Assembly (NCBI GenBank): GCA_902788505.1
Contig: CADAKH010000008.1
Span: forward strand, 1-64,000
Length of the DNA stretch: 64,000 nt
Direction: 5' to 3'
From: Oscillospiraceae bacterium
GTDB taxonomy: Bacteria; Bacillota; Clostridia; Saccharofermentanales; Saccharofermentanaceae
Numbering within the stretch: position 1 is the stretch's first letter; each line of letters starts with the position of its first letter. Under the pieces are notes generated by a model that was given only the letters and a program-made list of their open reading frames with translations, ran no database searches and had not been told where the DNA came from. Positions 8,412-16,389 of the stretch are shown piece by piece. A program made the position numbers and the translations under genes.

Positions 8412-8851
8412 TATCTTAACCCCAGCTTCTTTCTAAGTTCATCAGAATACATGCGCGACACTACGATCTGCTCGCCGTTTTGCAAAGTTATCCTGATCTT
8501 GCGGTTAACGTCAGTCTTTAAGCTCTTTATCTTGCGCAGATTGACTATGCTGTTCTTACTGATCCTCAGGAAGTCACGCTCTATGAGTTCCTGTTCGATC
8601 TCATAGAGCTTTAATTCTGACTCGTAGTTTTCGGAATTCGTATAAACGAACGTCTTCCTGTCGACTGCTTCGATATAAAGGATCTTCTCAGTCTCAAGCA
8701 GATAAGTCTCGTTATCCTTACGGACAGCTATCTGCATGTCGATCATGCGCATCATCGCGACCATTCTCTCAATGTCGTTGTTCAGATGCGGTGCTCTTAT
8801 GATGACCTCTGTGTCGTCATATTTGCCGTCAATGTCCAGATTGATCTTCAT
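8411..8851 (-). CDS. LytTR-family DNA-binding response protein
   Basis: 146 residues. The C-terminal LytTR domain is recognisable: ILYIEAVDRKTFVYT, YEIEQELIERDFLRISKNSIVNLRKIKSL and RKIRITLQNGEQIVVSRMYSDELRKKLG. The N-terminal 45 residues are not a receiver domain, so this is the stand-alone type that pairs with a DUF3021 membrane protein. One-base overlaps (TAATG) with both the ABC permease before it and the DUF3021 gene after it point to one transcript, so it probably controls this ABC transporter operon. Confidence 0.92.
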   Translation of the reverse strand: MKINLDIDGKYDDTEVIIRAPHLNNDIERMVAMMRMIDMQIAVRKDNETYLLETEKILYIEAVDRKTFVYTNSENYESELKLYEIEQELIERDFLRISKNSIVNLRKIKSLKTDVNRKIRITLQNGEQIVVSRMYSDELRKKLGLR

Positions 8852-9537
8852 TATTCAAGTCCTTTTCTTTTGAAGGCTGCGAAGAAGAGCGAGAGTGCCA
8901 GAAGCGCATTTACTGCAACAACAAGCATGGTCTCAGTCTTTATCCCGTCAAAAGTCATATTGCCGAGAAGTTCACGGATCTGCTGCGTGTAAAAGATCCC
9001 GGCTATCTTTTCTATTTTATCATTGAACATTGCAAGCATAGGCATAAATGAAAATATGAGCATTACCGGTAGTGACAAAGATGTTGCGGCCATCTGGTTA
9101 GATGCGATGATACCGATGCACGCGCCGATCGCGATCGAGATTATAAATCCTGCTGCCATTACGCCGAGATAGAAAGGAATGTCTCCTGAAGAAAGCGTAG
9201 TTGCCATCACTCCCGCACCTGCCATGCAGATCGTCCAGACATAGATCCCGATTCCAGCAAGATATTCCCAGGCTTTTACATTCGCCATCGTAAGAACCCG
9301 CAGCGTATTCTTCTCCTTCTCTTCTGCAATGACCGATGCGACTGCCACGAGCGGCGCCATGCCCATATACATTACCGAGAAGAGTTTTGTAAAGAACAAT
9401 TCAGGCATATCGGGAATGTTTATCGCATTTTCGAAAATTAGTGTCAGCACAGGAAACATCACAAACTGGATAAGTACGGTTTTGTTCTTCAATGTATCCT
9501 TTAGCTGCTTTTTGATTATCACACTGATGTTATGCAT
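8851..9537 (-). CDS. ABC-2 type transporter permease
   Basis: 228 residues from the chosen ATG. The open frame extends upstream, but AGGAGG sits immediately before residue 1 of MHNISVIIKK, which also overlaps the ATPase gene by 8 bp as expected for a coupled pair. Six hydrophobic helices and an N-terminal KKQLKDTLKNKTVLIQ segment resemble ABC-2 permeases (ABC2_membrane). In the loop after helix 2 the motif EEKEKNTLRVL is characteristic of the family (EREKGTL). With the ATPase upstream it forms an exporter of unknown substrate. Confidence 0.9.
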   Translation of the reverse strand: MHNISVIIKKQLKDTLKNKTVLIQFVMFPVLTLIFENAINIPDMPELFFTKLFSVMYMGMAPLVAVASVIAEEKEKNTLRVLTMANVKAWEYLAGIGIYVWTICMAGAGVMATTLSSGDIPFYLGVMAAGFIISIAIGACIGIIASNQMAATSLSLPVMLIFSFMPMLAMFNDKIEKIAGIFYTQQIRELLGNMTFDGIKTETMLVVAVNALLALSLFFAAFKRKGLE

Positions 9538-10393
9538 ACCTGACCTCCTCATCTGACTCAAGTCTTCTGCCGGTAAGTTCGAGAAATACACTCTCCAAAG
9601 TCGGCTCTGATGAATGGATCGTCTCGATCCTGCCCTGAGACATAAGACTCATTATCTTTGCAGCCGATTCATCACAATGAGGAAGCTCAATGTCCTCACC
9701 CGACGTAAGATGGATATTTATCGTCTTCTGGTGGTTATATCTTCTGCAGAGTTCTTCCGGCGCGCCTCTGTCAACGATCTTTCCTTCATTAAGCAGCGCG
9801 ACTTCATCACAAAGAACAGCTGCTTCTTCCATGTTGTGTGTCGTAAGGAATATAGTGCATCCGGAAGCTTTGCAGTCCGAGATCAGCTTATGGATGTATT
9901 TCATCGTCATAGGATCCAGGCCGCTCGTGGGTTCATCAAGAAACAATAACTTCGGAGAGATCATGAGGACCCTTGCAAGCTGGAGTCTTGCCCTCATGCC
10001 CTTGGATAATTTCATCGCAGGCTTTTTAGCGCTGTCGCCAAGTCCGACCTGTGTCAGAGTCGTCATTGCTTTTGACTTATCAATCTGATAGATATCTGCA
10101 AATATCCTGAGGTTATCGATGCATGACATACGCTCATAGACTCCGTGGTTATCCATCATGATACCAATCTGCTTTTTGTCGGCTCCGGTAAGTGTCCTGA
10201 CATCTTTGCCGAGAACACTGACATCACCGCTGTCAAACGCTAACTGGTCAGTAAGGATCTTAATTAGTGTCGTCTTGCCTGCTCCGGAAGGTCCGAGCAG
10301 TCCGAAAATAGTACCCGGCTTTATATCGAGATCTATGCCGGAAAGGACCCGCCTCCCTGCAAAGCTCTTGCATATTCCATTTGATCTGATCAT
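9530..10393 (-). CDS. ABC transporter ATP-binding protein
   Basis: 287 residues. Walker A GPSGAGKTT near residue 37, Q-loop region KKQIGIMMDN, signature KLSKGMRARL (LSKGM variant of LSGGQ, usual in ABC-2 exporters), Walker B LLFLDEPTSGLDP, and H-loop TTHNMEE. A C-terminal extension (GEDIELPHCDESAAKIMSL...LESVFLELTGRRL) is typical of drug- or lantibiotic-type ABC-2 ATPases. AAGGAG precedes the ATG. A palindrome at 10410-10436 lies directly upstream. It is first of the ATPase-permease-LytTR-DUF3021 unit. Confidence 0.95.
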   Translation of the reverse strand: MIRSNGICKSFAGRRVLSGIDLDIKPGTIFGLLGPSGAGKTTLIKILTDQLAFDSGDVSVLGKDVRTLTGADKKQIGIMMDNHGVYERMSCIDNLRIFADIYQIDKSKAMTTLTQVGLGDSAKKPAMKLSKGMRARLQLARVLMISPKLLFLDEPTSGLDPMTMKYIHKLISDCKASGCTIFLTTHNMEEAAVLCDEVALLNEGKIVDRGAPEELCRRYNHQKTINIHLTSGEDIELPHCDESAAKIMSLMSQGRIETIHSSEPTLESVFLELTGRRLESDEEVRYA

Positions 10394-10409
10394 AACTAAA
10401 CTCCTTTGA

Positions 10410-10436
10410 ACTTTGTTGGCACAAAACTAACAAAGT
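10410..10436. promoter_or_regulatory. Inverted repeat upstream of the ABC/LytTR operon, possible operator
   Basis: ACTTTGTT (10410-10417) and AACAAAGT (10429-10436) form perfect 8-bp arms around 11 bases. It ends 17 bp upstream of the ATPase start. On the minus strand a weak promoter (TTGAAT, 17-base spacer, TAGTTT) overlaps it. A regulator such as the LytTR protein of the operon could bind here. That is inference from position. Confidence 0.4.
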
Positions 10437-10459
10437 CCAAAAGAGCATTCAATACATCA

Positions 10460-11725
10460 TTACATGAGTTGCCGTTTGCATGTGCTAAGTTGCCAAAAAA
10501 GGCACTTTACTGCATATCCGATTCTCTTACGATCTTCCAACACATGATGCGTAACGATCATCTTATCGTTAACGGTAATGATACCTATAAGATTCTTACC
10601 GTATGATACTACAGGAGGAACAAATGCAATATCTGAAATCCTGAGATTGCCGAATTCTGTCCTTATATCGGACCTCATGAGATTAGTAATACTCAGATCT
10701 TTTTTCTTTACGTTCTGACCGTAATTCATTATGTCAGCAAATCTTGCCGTATCGCGTGTATGATATGCACCGACCGCCTCAAGACTTAACGTGTCGATAA
10801 GTGCCGGATCTATCTCTCCGATAAAATGAAGAACGCTGTACTTCACCCTGGGATCTGCAAGCTTTTTCTTCATCAGCTTATTAATCTTTACTGCATTTTT
10901 TCCAACGCTTAACTTACCGTTATATCTGTAACTGATGTGAATGCCGGTCGCAAAGTTTCCCATGCTGCGGTTAGCGGTTAATCTGCCGTCGACTGCAAAT
11001 CCCACATCCGCTCTATAAGGCATGTCTTTTATCCATAAAGCAACCAGATAGGATGTAAGTGAACACCCCGCTTCTTTTGACTTCACAAGAAGATCCGTTA
11101 ATGCATCTTTGGAATATTCTTCAACAACGGTTTTCGTCGTGTGATCCTTCCAGAAAACACGATACGCTTTATCCATGTCAGCATAATTAAATACCCGCCT
11201 CTGACGCGCCCAGCGTTTATTCCAAAGCTTTACAAACTGCCTGTAAAGATAAGGCAGTTTACTTTCTTTTGAAAGAGCCGATACGGGAAGGTTTTCAAAC
11301 GCAACGTAACTAACATCTTCACCTGCAAGAAGTCTCATGAATGTCTCAATAAAATACAGAAGCGACTTACCGTCACCACCCAGGTGATGCATAAGAAAAA
11401 CTATCCCGTCGGGCGATAAGAAACCTCTTATGTACTCCCCTTCTTCTATACGGAAGCGAAGGCCTTCATTTGCATTTATCAGTTCTTCAAAACCTAACGG
11501 AGATTCGCTAAAGCTGCTCAAGGGTCTTTCGCAGTCAACATAGAAAGCATCGCCATTTTCTTCAATGACAACTTTGGAATTTAAGATCTCATATGATGCG
11601 ACTGCTTTATAAAATGCTTTTTCGAGCTCTTCGAAAAGCAATTTACCTTCAACACGTACGCGCATGGCAATAACCATGTTCACATCGAACAGGTTCTCGC
11701 GTTCTGTTTCTATCTTGTATCTCAT
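10460..11725 (-). CDS. Stand-alone condensation/acyltransferase-domain protein
   Basis: 421 residues. The fold family is that of NRPS condensation domains and wax-ester/alcohol acyltransferases: the active-site motif appears as MHHLGGDGKS (HHxxxDG-type) near residue 112, and the C-terminal half carries MGNFATGIHISY and FGNLRISDIAF-like segments seen in such enzymes. It has no carrier or adenylation domain, so it is a free enzyme that may join an acyl group to an amine or alcohol. It overlaps the upstream SDR gene by 4 bp (ATGA), which in turn follows a TetR gene by one base. The substrate is unknown. Confidence 0.75.
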   Translation of the reverse strand: MRYKIETERENLFDVNMVIAMRVRVEGKLLFEELEKAFYKAVASYEILNSKVVIEENGDAFYVDCERPLSSFSESPLGFEELINANEGLRFRIEEGEYIRGFLSPDGIVFLMHHLGGDGKSLLYFIETFMRLLAGEDVSYVAFENLPVSALSKESKLPYLYRQFVKLWNKRWARQRRVFNYADMDKAYRVFWKDHTTKTVVEEYSKDALTDLLVKSKEAGCSLTSYLVALWIKDMPYRADVGFAVDGRLTANRSMGNFATGIHISYRYNGKLSVGKNAVKINKLMKKKLADPRVKYSVLHFIGEIDPALIDTLSLEAVGAYHTRDTARFADIMNYGQNVKKKDLSITNLMRSDIRTEFGNLRISDIAFVPPVVSYGKNLIGIITVNDKMIVTHHVLEDRKRIGYAVKCLFWQLSTCKRQLM

Positions 11726-12468
11726 ATGTATTGTCTGATAGCTTTAACCCACATCTTCATTGCGATGCTGTGCGGTGTAACTTTACTTAAGAATCTCATG
11801 TATCTGAAATAGAATGAACAGACGGATACGTCTTTGCCCTTATGACAGTCCTTTAGCGCAACTTCAACCACTTTTGAAGCAGGTGTCATTCCGGGATACC
11901 TGATGTCTTTCCCGTCACGCTGTTTCGGAAGCATCTTAGTATCGACCCATCCGGGACAAACTGCCGTACATGTGATGCTCTCGTTCTCGACATTAAGGCT
12001 TCTCGTAAACGAGAGAAGATATGCTTTGCTCGCTGAATAGAGCGCAATGTATGGATTGGGCTGGAATGCAGAAGCTGATGCAACATTCAGTATATAGGAA
12101 CCTTTAACCATATAAGGAATGCATGCCCTGCAGATCAGAGTTGCGGCCTTGTCATTGATGTCAAGCATGTCGCTGATCTCTTCCAAAGTAAAATCTGATA
12201 CAGGCTTCATCCTTGCGACGCCTGCGTTATTTACCAGATACCTGATCTCAGGCTTCTCTGATTCTATTTTTTCACAGAAAGAAAATATGTCGTTCCTGTC
12301 AGAAAGATCGACCCTTACAGGAACGATCTTGTCACCGTATTTTTCCTTCAATGAAGTAAGTTTATTCTCACTTCTTCCGACAGCCCACACCTGATCTGTT
12401 TCAGAAAGAAGGCTCTTAACGAATTCTTCTCCGATATCACCCGTGGCACCCGTTACGATTGCGATCAT
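11722..12468 (-). CDS. Short-chain dehydrogenase/reductase (SDR)
   Basis: 248 residues. Classical SDR layout: N-terminal nucleotide motif TGATGDIG (TGxxxGxG), NNAG at LVNNAGVARM, catalytic Ser in NVASASA and the YxxxK pair in LYSASKAYLLSF, then CPGWVDTKM. An NAD(P)-dependent oxidoreductase in the cytosol. The length and the C-terminal FYFRYMRFLSKVTPHSIAMKMW resemble the membrane-associated subgroup acting on lipid-like or keto substrates. It lies between a TetR regulator (1-bp gap) and the condensation-type enzyme (4-bp overlap), suggesting a dedicated small pathway. Confidence 0.9.
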   Translation of the reverse strand: MIAIVTGATGDIGEEFVKSLLSETDQVWAVGRSENKLTSLKEKYGDKIVPVRVDLSDRNDIFSFCEKIESEKPEIRYLVNNAGVARMKPVSDFTLEEISDMLDINDKAATLICRACIPYMVKGSYILNVASASAFQPNPYIALYSASKAYLLSFTRSLNVENESITCTAVCPGWVDTKMLPKQRDGKDIRYPGMTPASKVVEVALKDCHKGKDVSVCSFYFRYMRFLSKVTPHSIAMKMWVKAIRQYI

Positions 12469-12469
12469 G

Positions 12470-13039
12470 TCAGTCCTCCAAGAGGATCCTGGAAAGATCT
12501 TGGGAATTGATCATCGCGCAATCCGCGGTATAAAGACTCTTTACAGCATAAAGATAAACAACGCCCCAATAGAACTCTGATAACTTACGGGCATTGCCGG
12601 ATACGACTGTTCCTTCTTTCTGGCCCTGCCTGATGATCTTTTCAGTTGTCTTATAGAAAGTCTGGTCAGCTTCGCCTTCGAGAAGTCTTTGTGTAAAAAG
12701 CGCGATGCCTGCAGCGAACATATCGTCCTTAAGATTCTTGATGACGTAATCAGACATCTTCTTAATCTTCTGGTCTGCAGGCAGAGGCAGTTTGGCAAGC
12801 ATTGTAAGCTTGTCATTGCTTGCAATCTTATCTGATATTGCAAAGATCTCATCATAGAGTTCTTCTTTAGATTTGAAATAGATATAGATCGTGCCCTGTG
12901 CGATGCCGATATGCTTGGACAGATCACTTATCTTTGTACCGGCAAAACCGTTCCTTGCAAAATACAGAATTGATTTCCTGATAATGAGATTCCTGGTCTC
13001 TTCCCTTATTTCCTGACAGCGTTCCTGTGACTTTGGCAT
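12470..13039 (-). CDS. TetR/AcrR-family transcriptional regulator
   Basis: 189 residues. The N-terminal helix-turn-helix is standard for TetR: ILYFARNGFAGTKISDLSKHIGIAQGTIYIYFKSKEELYDEIF. The C-terminal ligand domain is variable, as usual. It heads the SDR/condensation operon. A near-perfect 24-bp palindrome 12 bp upstream (13052-13075) is the likely operator, so autorepression of the whole operon is expected. Confidence 0.94.
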   Translation of the reverse strand: MPKSQERCQEIREETRNLIIRKSILYFARNGFAGTKISDLSKHIGIAQGTIYIYFKSKEELYDEIFAISDKIASNDKLTMLAKLPLPADQKIKKMSDYVIKNLKDDMFAAGIALFTQRLLEGEADQTFYKTTEKIIRQGQKEGTVVSGNARKLSEFYWGVVYLYAVKSLYTADCAMINSQDLSRILLED

Positions 13040-13051
13040 GACAACCTCTTT

Positions 13052-13075
13052 ATGAATGAATTTTTATTCATCCAT
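13052..13075. promoter_or_regulatory. Likely TetR operator
   Basis: Palindrome of two 10-bp arms around TTTT with a single mismatched pair. The inner half-sites are ATGAAT (13056-13061) and ATTCAT (13066-13071). It sits 12 bp in front of the TetR gene and would block transcription when bound. Binding by this TetR protein is inferred from position and symmetry. Confidence 0.65.
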
Positions 13076-13121
13076 AAATTAGCACAGGGGAATCTCGCTG
13101 TCAACGTGGTATTGGAAAAAC

Positions 13122-13295
13122 TTACATCTGATGCCTTACCGTCTTATACTCATCTCCGTCTTTATAGAACGGACATTCTTTTGTCTGACGCTGTGAAAAC
13201 CTTATAACTTCATCTTCGTCAAGATCAAGATCACAGACAGCTTCACCGGTCTCTTCATCTATATATGCGTATTGACATGTTTCACAGCTTGCCAT
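13122..13295 (-). CDS. Small four-cysteine protein, DUF6472-like
   Basis: 57 residues. It begins MASCETCQYAYID and continues with ETGEAVCDLDLDEDE, a single CPFYK and the ending GDEYKTVRHQM. The Cys pattern (CETC near 4-7, Cys21, Cys41) and the GDEYK(I/T)VR ending match the small DUF6472 proteins common in Lachnospiraceae and relatives. It may bind a metal. Function is unknown. An AGAGGA ribosome binding site precedes the ATG. The downstream operator and TetR gene on the same strand follow after about 80 bp. Confidence 0.82.
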   Translation of the reverse strand: MASCETCQYAYIDEETGEAVCDLDLDEDEVIRFSQRQTKECPFYKDGDEYKTVRHQM

Positions 13296-13348
13296 GATCA
13301 GTCCTCTGTTTACTCTTCGTTATCTCCGCGTATTCTTCCATCATATTA

Positions 13349-13438
13349 TCATGTTCCGTCGGATGAGAAGTCTGCAACAACTTTTCTGACGACTTTTCCC
13401 GTGGAATCGAAAACCGGGCTGTAGGCGTGGAAAGTCTG
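13349..13438 (-). pseudogene. Short remnant of a sensor (cache-like) domain, tentative
   Basis: In the stretch between the DUF6472 gene and the ferredoxin terminator, a 29-codon frame bounded by TAA upstream and TGA downstream reads QTFHAYSPVFDSTGKVV and on to ADFSSDGT. The YSPVFDSTGKVV words look like the end of a cache-type extracellular sensor domain. It has no start codon. The match is short, so it may be chance. Confidence 0.25.
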
Positions 13439-13535
13439 TTACCTGAATTCACTGATAAAAACCTCCCCCATATTCATTTTTTAATTTAATAATAGTATCT
13501 TAAAGATTTTTCCTTATCAATGCATAACGCCATAT

Positions 13536-13568
13536 AAAACAAAGAACTGTCCCCAAAAGAGACAGTTC
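13536..13568 (-). terminator. Rho-independent terminator of the ferredoxin gene
   Basis: GAACTGTC (13544-13551) pairs with GACAGTTC (13561-13568) around a 9-base loop. On the minus strand the stem is followed by TTTGTTTTATA. The CTGTC/GACAG core resembles other terminators of this window. Confidence 0.8.
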
Positions 13569-13603
13569 CTTAGTTTGCTAATCGATTAATAACTTACGTT
13601 CTA

Positions 13604-13774
13604 TCAGCCTTCAGTGATAGCGCCTGTAGGGCAAGCAGCTTCGCAAGCACCGCATGAAACACAAACATCAGCATCGATGTTGTACTGTGTATCACCCTGA
13701 GAAATAGCTCCAACAGGGCAACCATCTGCGCATGTTCCGCAAGAAACGCAAGCATCAGAAATTACATATGCCAT
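13604..13774 (-). CDS. 2[4Fe-4S] ferredoxin
   Basis: 56 residues, the classic clostridial length. Two CxxCxxCxxxCP motifs are visible: CVSCGTCADGCP near residues 9-20 and CVSCGACEAACP near 38-49, each ending PxGAI. It carries electrons at low potential between oxidoreductases in the cytosol of an anaerobe. AGGAGG lies upstream with good spacing. It is monocistronic, with a terminator behind it. Confidence 0.97.
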   Translation of the reverse strand: MAYVISDACVSCGTCADGCPVGAISQGDTQYNIDADVCVSCGACEAACPTGAITEG

Positions 13775-13871
13775 AAAAAATCATTCCTCCTATTCATGTA
13801 GTGATTTGATTATTTCACAAAATCGCTATCTCAACAAGTAGCAAAATGAGTAAGCGACTTATGTCGTTTTA

Positions 13872-14759
13872 TTAACCGTTATCACCTTCATCGTAAGCGC
13901 CGTTCATGTCAGGATAATCCTTGAATCCAGTATCACCGGAGTTCTTACGCTTAGCCATATCCTGATTGAGATCTTCGAGATCTGCCCATGAGAACTTCTC
14001 TATCTCAGTCTCGCTCTCTGAAACAAACTTAACGCTTAATGTCTCTTCGATGTAGTTAACATCCGTTACCTGACCCATTCCGTGCGGTGTCCTTACACGT
14101 GCACCCGGCTCGGGAAGTCTTCTGTGGGCATCGTCATATGCCTCCTTCTCGAACTGCAGGCAGCACATAAGTCTTCCACAGGCACCGTTGAGTTTGCCGG
14201 GATTAAGGGATAAGCCCTGTGATCTCGCAAGTTTTAAGTTGACAGGAGCAAATTTGTTAAGGAAACTGCAGCAGCAAAGCTCTCTGCCGCACATTCCGAT
14301 ACCGCCTACAAGCTTTGCCTGGTCTCTTGAACCGATCTGCCTTAATTCGATCCTAGTGCGGAAAGTATAAGCAAGGTCCTTTACGAGTTCCCTGAAATCG
14401 ACTCTGCCGTCTGCCGTAAAGAAGAAAGTGAGTTTCTTCATGTCGAAAGTGTATTCGCAGTCAACAAGATTCATCTCGATATTGCGCGCTGCGATGAGTT
14501 CCTTGCACTTGAAAAAGGCATCCTTCTCTTTTGAACAGATATCGTAATACTTATCAAGTTCCTTTTCGCTTGCCATACGTTTAACAGAAGGCATCTTCTC
14601 CTGGGAATCTTCGGTGTACGGTTCCTGTGCGACAAATGCTATCTCCTCGCCTGTCTCGGTATCGATCATTACCGCATCACCGAGTTTGAGTGATAAGCCG
14701 TCACAACTGTATCTCAACGTTACGCCGGCGTCTCTTGTCCTTAAATTTACGATCTTCAT
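13872..14759 (-). CDS. ricT: RicT/PSP1-domain protein (YaaT)
   Basis: 295 residues. The PSP1 domain carries the conserved cysteines CGRELCCCSF and CGRLMCCLQF around GGIGM and LNPGKLNGACG. In Bacillus RicT forms a complex with RicA and RicF, binds Fe-S clusters and helps RNase Y maturation cleavages. The gene overlaps holB by 4 bp, the standard tmk-holB-ricT order of Bacillota (tmk-yaaQ-yaaR-holB-yaaT in Bacillus). The C-terminal 35 residues are acidic and poorly ordered. Confidence 0.94.
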   Translation of the reverse strand: MKIVNLRTRDAGVTLRYSCDGLSLKLGDAVMIDTETGEEIAFVAQEPYTEDSQEKMPSVKRMASEKELDKYYDICSKEKDAFFKCKELIAARNIEMNLVDCEYTFDMKKLTFFFTADGRVDFRELVKDLAYTFRTRIELRQIGSRDQAKLVGGIGMCGRELCCCSFLNKFAPVNLKLARSQGLSLNPGKLNGACGRLMCCLQFEKEAYDDAHRRLPEPGARVRTPHGMGQVTDVNYIEETLSVKFVSESETEIEKFSWADLEDLNQDMAKRKNSGDTGFKDYPDMNGAYDEGDNG

Positions 14760-15766
14760 TTCTTGAGCTCCTCATGTATCCGGAGAAGCATGGCGGAAGC
14801 TGAGGAATCAAAATTCGAATTGACATCCAGAGCCTTGATGAACTTATTCACCGCCTCACTGCATCTTCCGAGTTTAAGTGTTGTTATATGTTTATTTGCG
14901 GCAACGAAATTCTCGATTGCCTCTCTTTCATTCTCATTGTTGATCTTACGGCAGTCAGGATAGTTGATAAGCCTTGCCGCATCATCGAGGAATAAAAGGA
15001 TCGAGGATGCGATTATCTTCGAATCGTCCTTAAATCCCGTCAGCACTTCGCAAAAGTCCTCAAGAACATCGATGTATGAACTTGCAGGCATTGCGATCAT
15101 AATCTTGTTTATCTCATGTCTTATGCTTACACCGGAGTCCTCCATCGCAAGGCTTATGGCTTTGCCCGGAATCCTTCCGCTGTTATAGACTGCCGACTTG
15201 ACCTTTGAATCTTCAAGATCGGGGCAGTTTGCTCTTACGATCTGCTCTAACTCCTCTTCACTGTATGGATCAAGCTTGATCTCAGTCACTCTGGACATAA
15301 CAGTATCAAGGACCGTGTCGGTATTGGAACTTGTAAGGATAAAAACTACGTCTTTCTTAGGTTCTTCCAGAGATTTGAGAAGAGCATTCTGGCTCTCCAC
15401 CCCCAGATAATCGAAGTCGATAATGAATGTCTTTGTTCTGGCGAACTGGGGTTTCAGATAAGACTCTGCTACAACGCTGTCCTTAATGAAATCCACCTTT
15501 ACCATCTTGGTATCGGCAGGCTCATATACTCTTGTAACGTCAGGTGTCGTAAAGTTATCGAAATACTTGCAGTTGGAACATACTCCGCAGGCACCGTCAG
15601 GACCGCAGTCAGGACACATAAGCGCCTTTGCAAACTCTTCGGCTATAAGTCTTTTGCCGGTTCCTTCAGGACCTGTGAGCATATAAGCACCGCTGCCACG
15701 CCTTTTAGCTTCGGCAGCAAGTCTAATCTTAATCTGCTTCTGTCCTGTAATCTTTGAAAAGGCCAT
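14756..15766 (-). CDS. holB: DNA polymerase III delta' subunit
   Basis: 336 residues. AAA+ clamp-loader subunit: Walker A-like TGPEGTGKRLIAEEFAKALMC, a zinc module of four cysteines (CPDC...CGVCSNC), FIIDFDYLGVESQNALLKSLEEPKKDVVFIL and LDTVMSRVTEI (SRV where SRC is usual). It acts with DnaX and HolA to load the sliding clamp. It overlaps tmk by one base and ricT by four. The sequence cannot fully exclude that it was annotated as dnaX-like, but the length and context favour delta'. Confidence 0.93.
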   Translation of the reverse strand: MAFSKITGQKQIKIRLAAEAKRRGSGAYMLTGPEGTGKRLIAEEFAKALMCPDCGPDGACGVCSNCKYFDNFTTPDVTRVYEPADTKMVKVDFIKDSVVAESYLKPQFARTKTFIIDFDYLGVESQNALLKSLEEPKKDVVFILTSSNTDTVLDTVMSRVTEIKLDPYSEEELEQIVRANCPDLEDSKVKSAVYNSGRIPGKAISLAMEDSGVSIRHEINKIMIAMPASSYIDVLEDFCEVLTGFKDDSKIIASSILLFLDDAARLINYPDCRKINNENEREAIENFVAANKHITTLKLGRCSEAVNKFIKALDVNSNFDSSASAMLLRIHEELKK

Positions 15767-16389
15767 CAGATCTTCCCTTCGAGTGTTTGCTTTACCTCTT
15801 CGAATATCTCATCTATATTCTTCGTTGCATCGATCGTTACTATCCGTCCGCCGGATTTTTTAGCAAGTTCCAGATAACCCTTACGGACATCTTCCTGAAA
15901 CTTTACTCCCGCAAGTTCGATCCTGTCGGAAGCTTCGCCTCTCTTGCCGCGCCTTGCCAGAGCTTCTTCAACTGTGATATCAAAAAAGAACGTGATATCA
16001 GGTTTAAGGCCGCCTGTTGCCGCCATATTAAGGCCCGCAACAAAGTCCATGCCCATACCTCTGGCCATTCCCTGATAAGCAGAAGAAGAATCAAAGAACC
16101 TGTCACAGATAACGATCCTGCCGTCATCTAATGCAGGTTTGATGACCTCTTCGGTGATCTGGGCTCTTGCTGCCTCGAATAAAAGCAGCTCGGTCCGGGG
16201 ATTCATCTGGGTATTCTTCTTGTCCAAAAGGATCTCCCTGATGCGTTCGCCTATAACGGTTCCGCCGGGTTCCCTGACGAAGATAAAATCCCTGCCGTTA
16301 TCCTTAAGGTAATCCTTAAGCAGCTCGCATTGCGTGCTCTTGCCGCACCCGTCAATGCCTTCAAAAGTAATGAATATCCCTCTCATCAT
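15766..16389 (-). CDS. tmk: Thymidylate kinase
   Basis: 207 residues. P-loop EGIDGCGKSTQ, FVREPGGTVIGERIR, DR(Y/F) motif CDRFFDSSSAYQG, and the LID region TVEEALARRGKRGEASDRIE. It phosphorylates dTMP to dTDP for DNA synthesis. One-base overlaps on both sides couple it to holB downstream and to the disordered-protein gene upstream. Confidence 0.96.
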   Translation of the reverse strand: MMRGIFITFEGIDGCGKSTQCELLKDYLKDNGRDFIFVREPGGTVIGERIREILLDKKNTQMNPRTELLLFEAARAQITEEVIKPALDDGRIVICDRFFDSSSAYQGMARGMGMDFVAGLNMAATGGLKPDITFFFDITVEEALARRGKRGEASDRIELAGVKFQEDVRKGYLELAKKSGGRIVTIDATKNIDEIFEEVKQTLEGKI

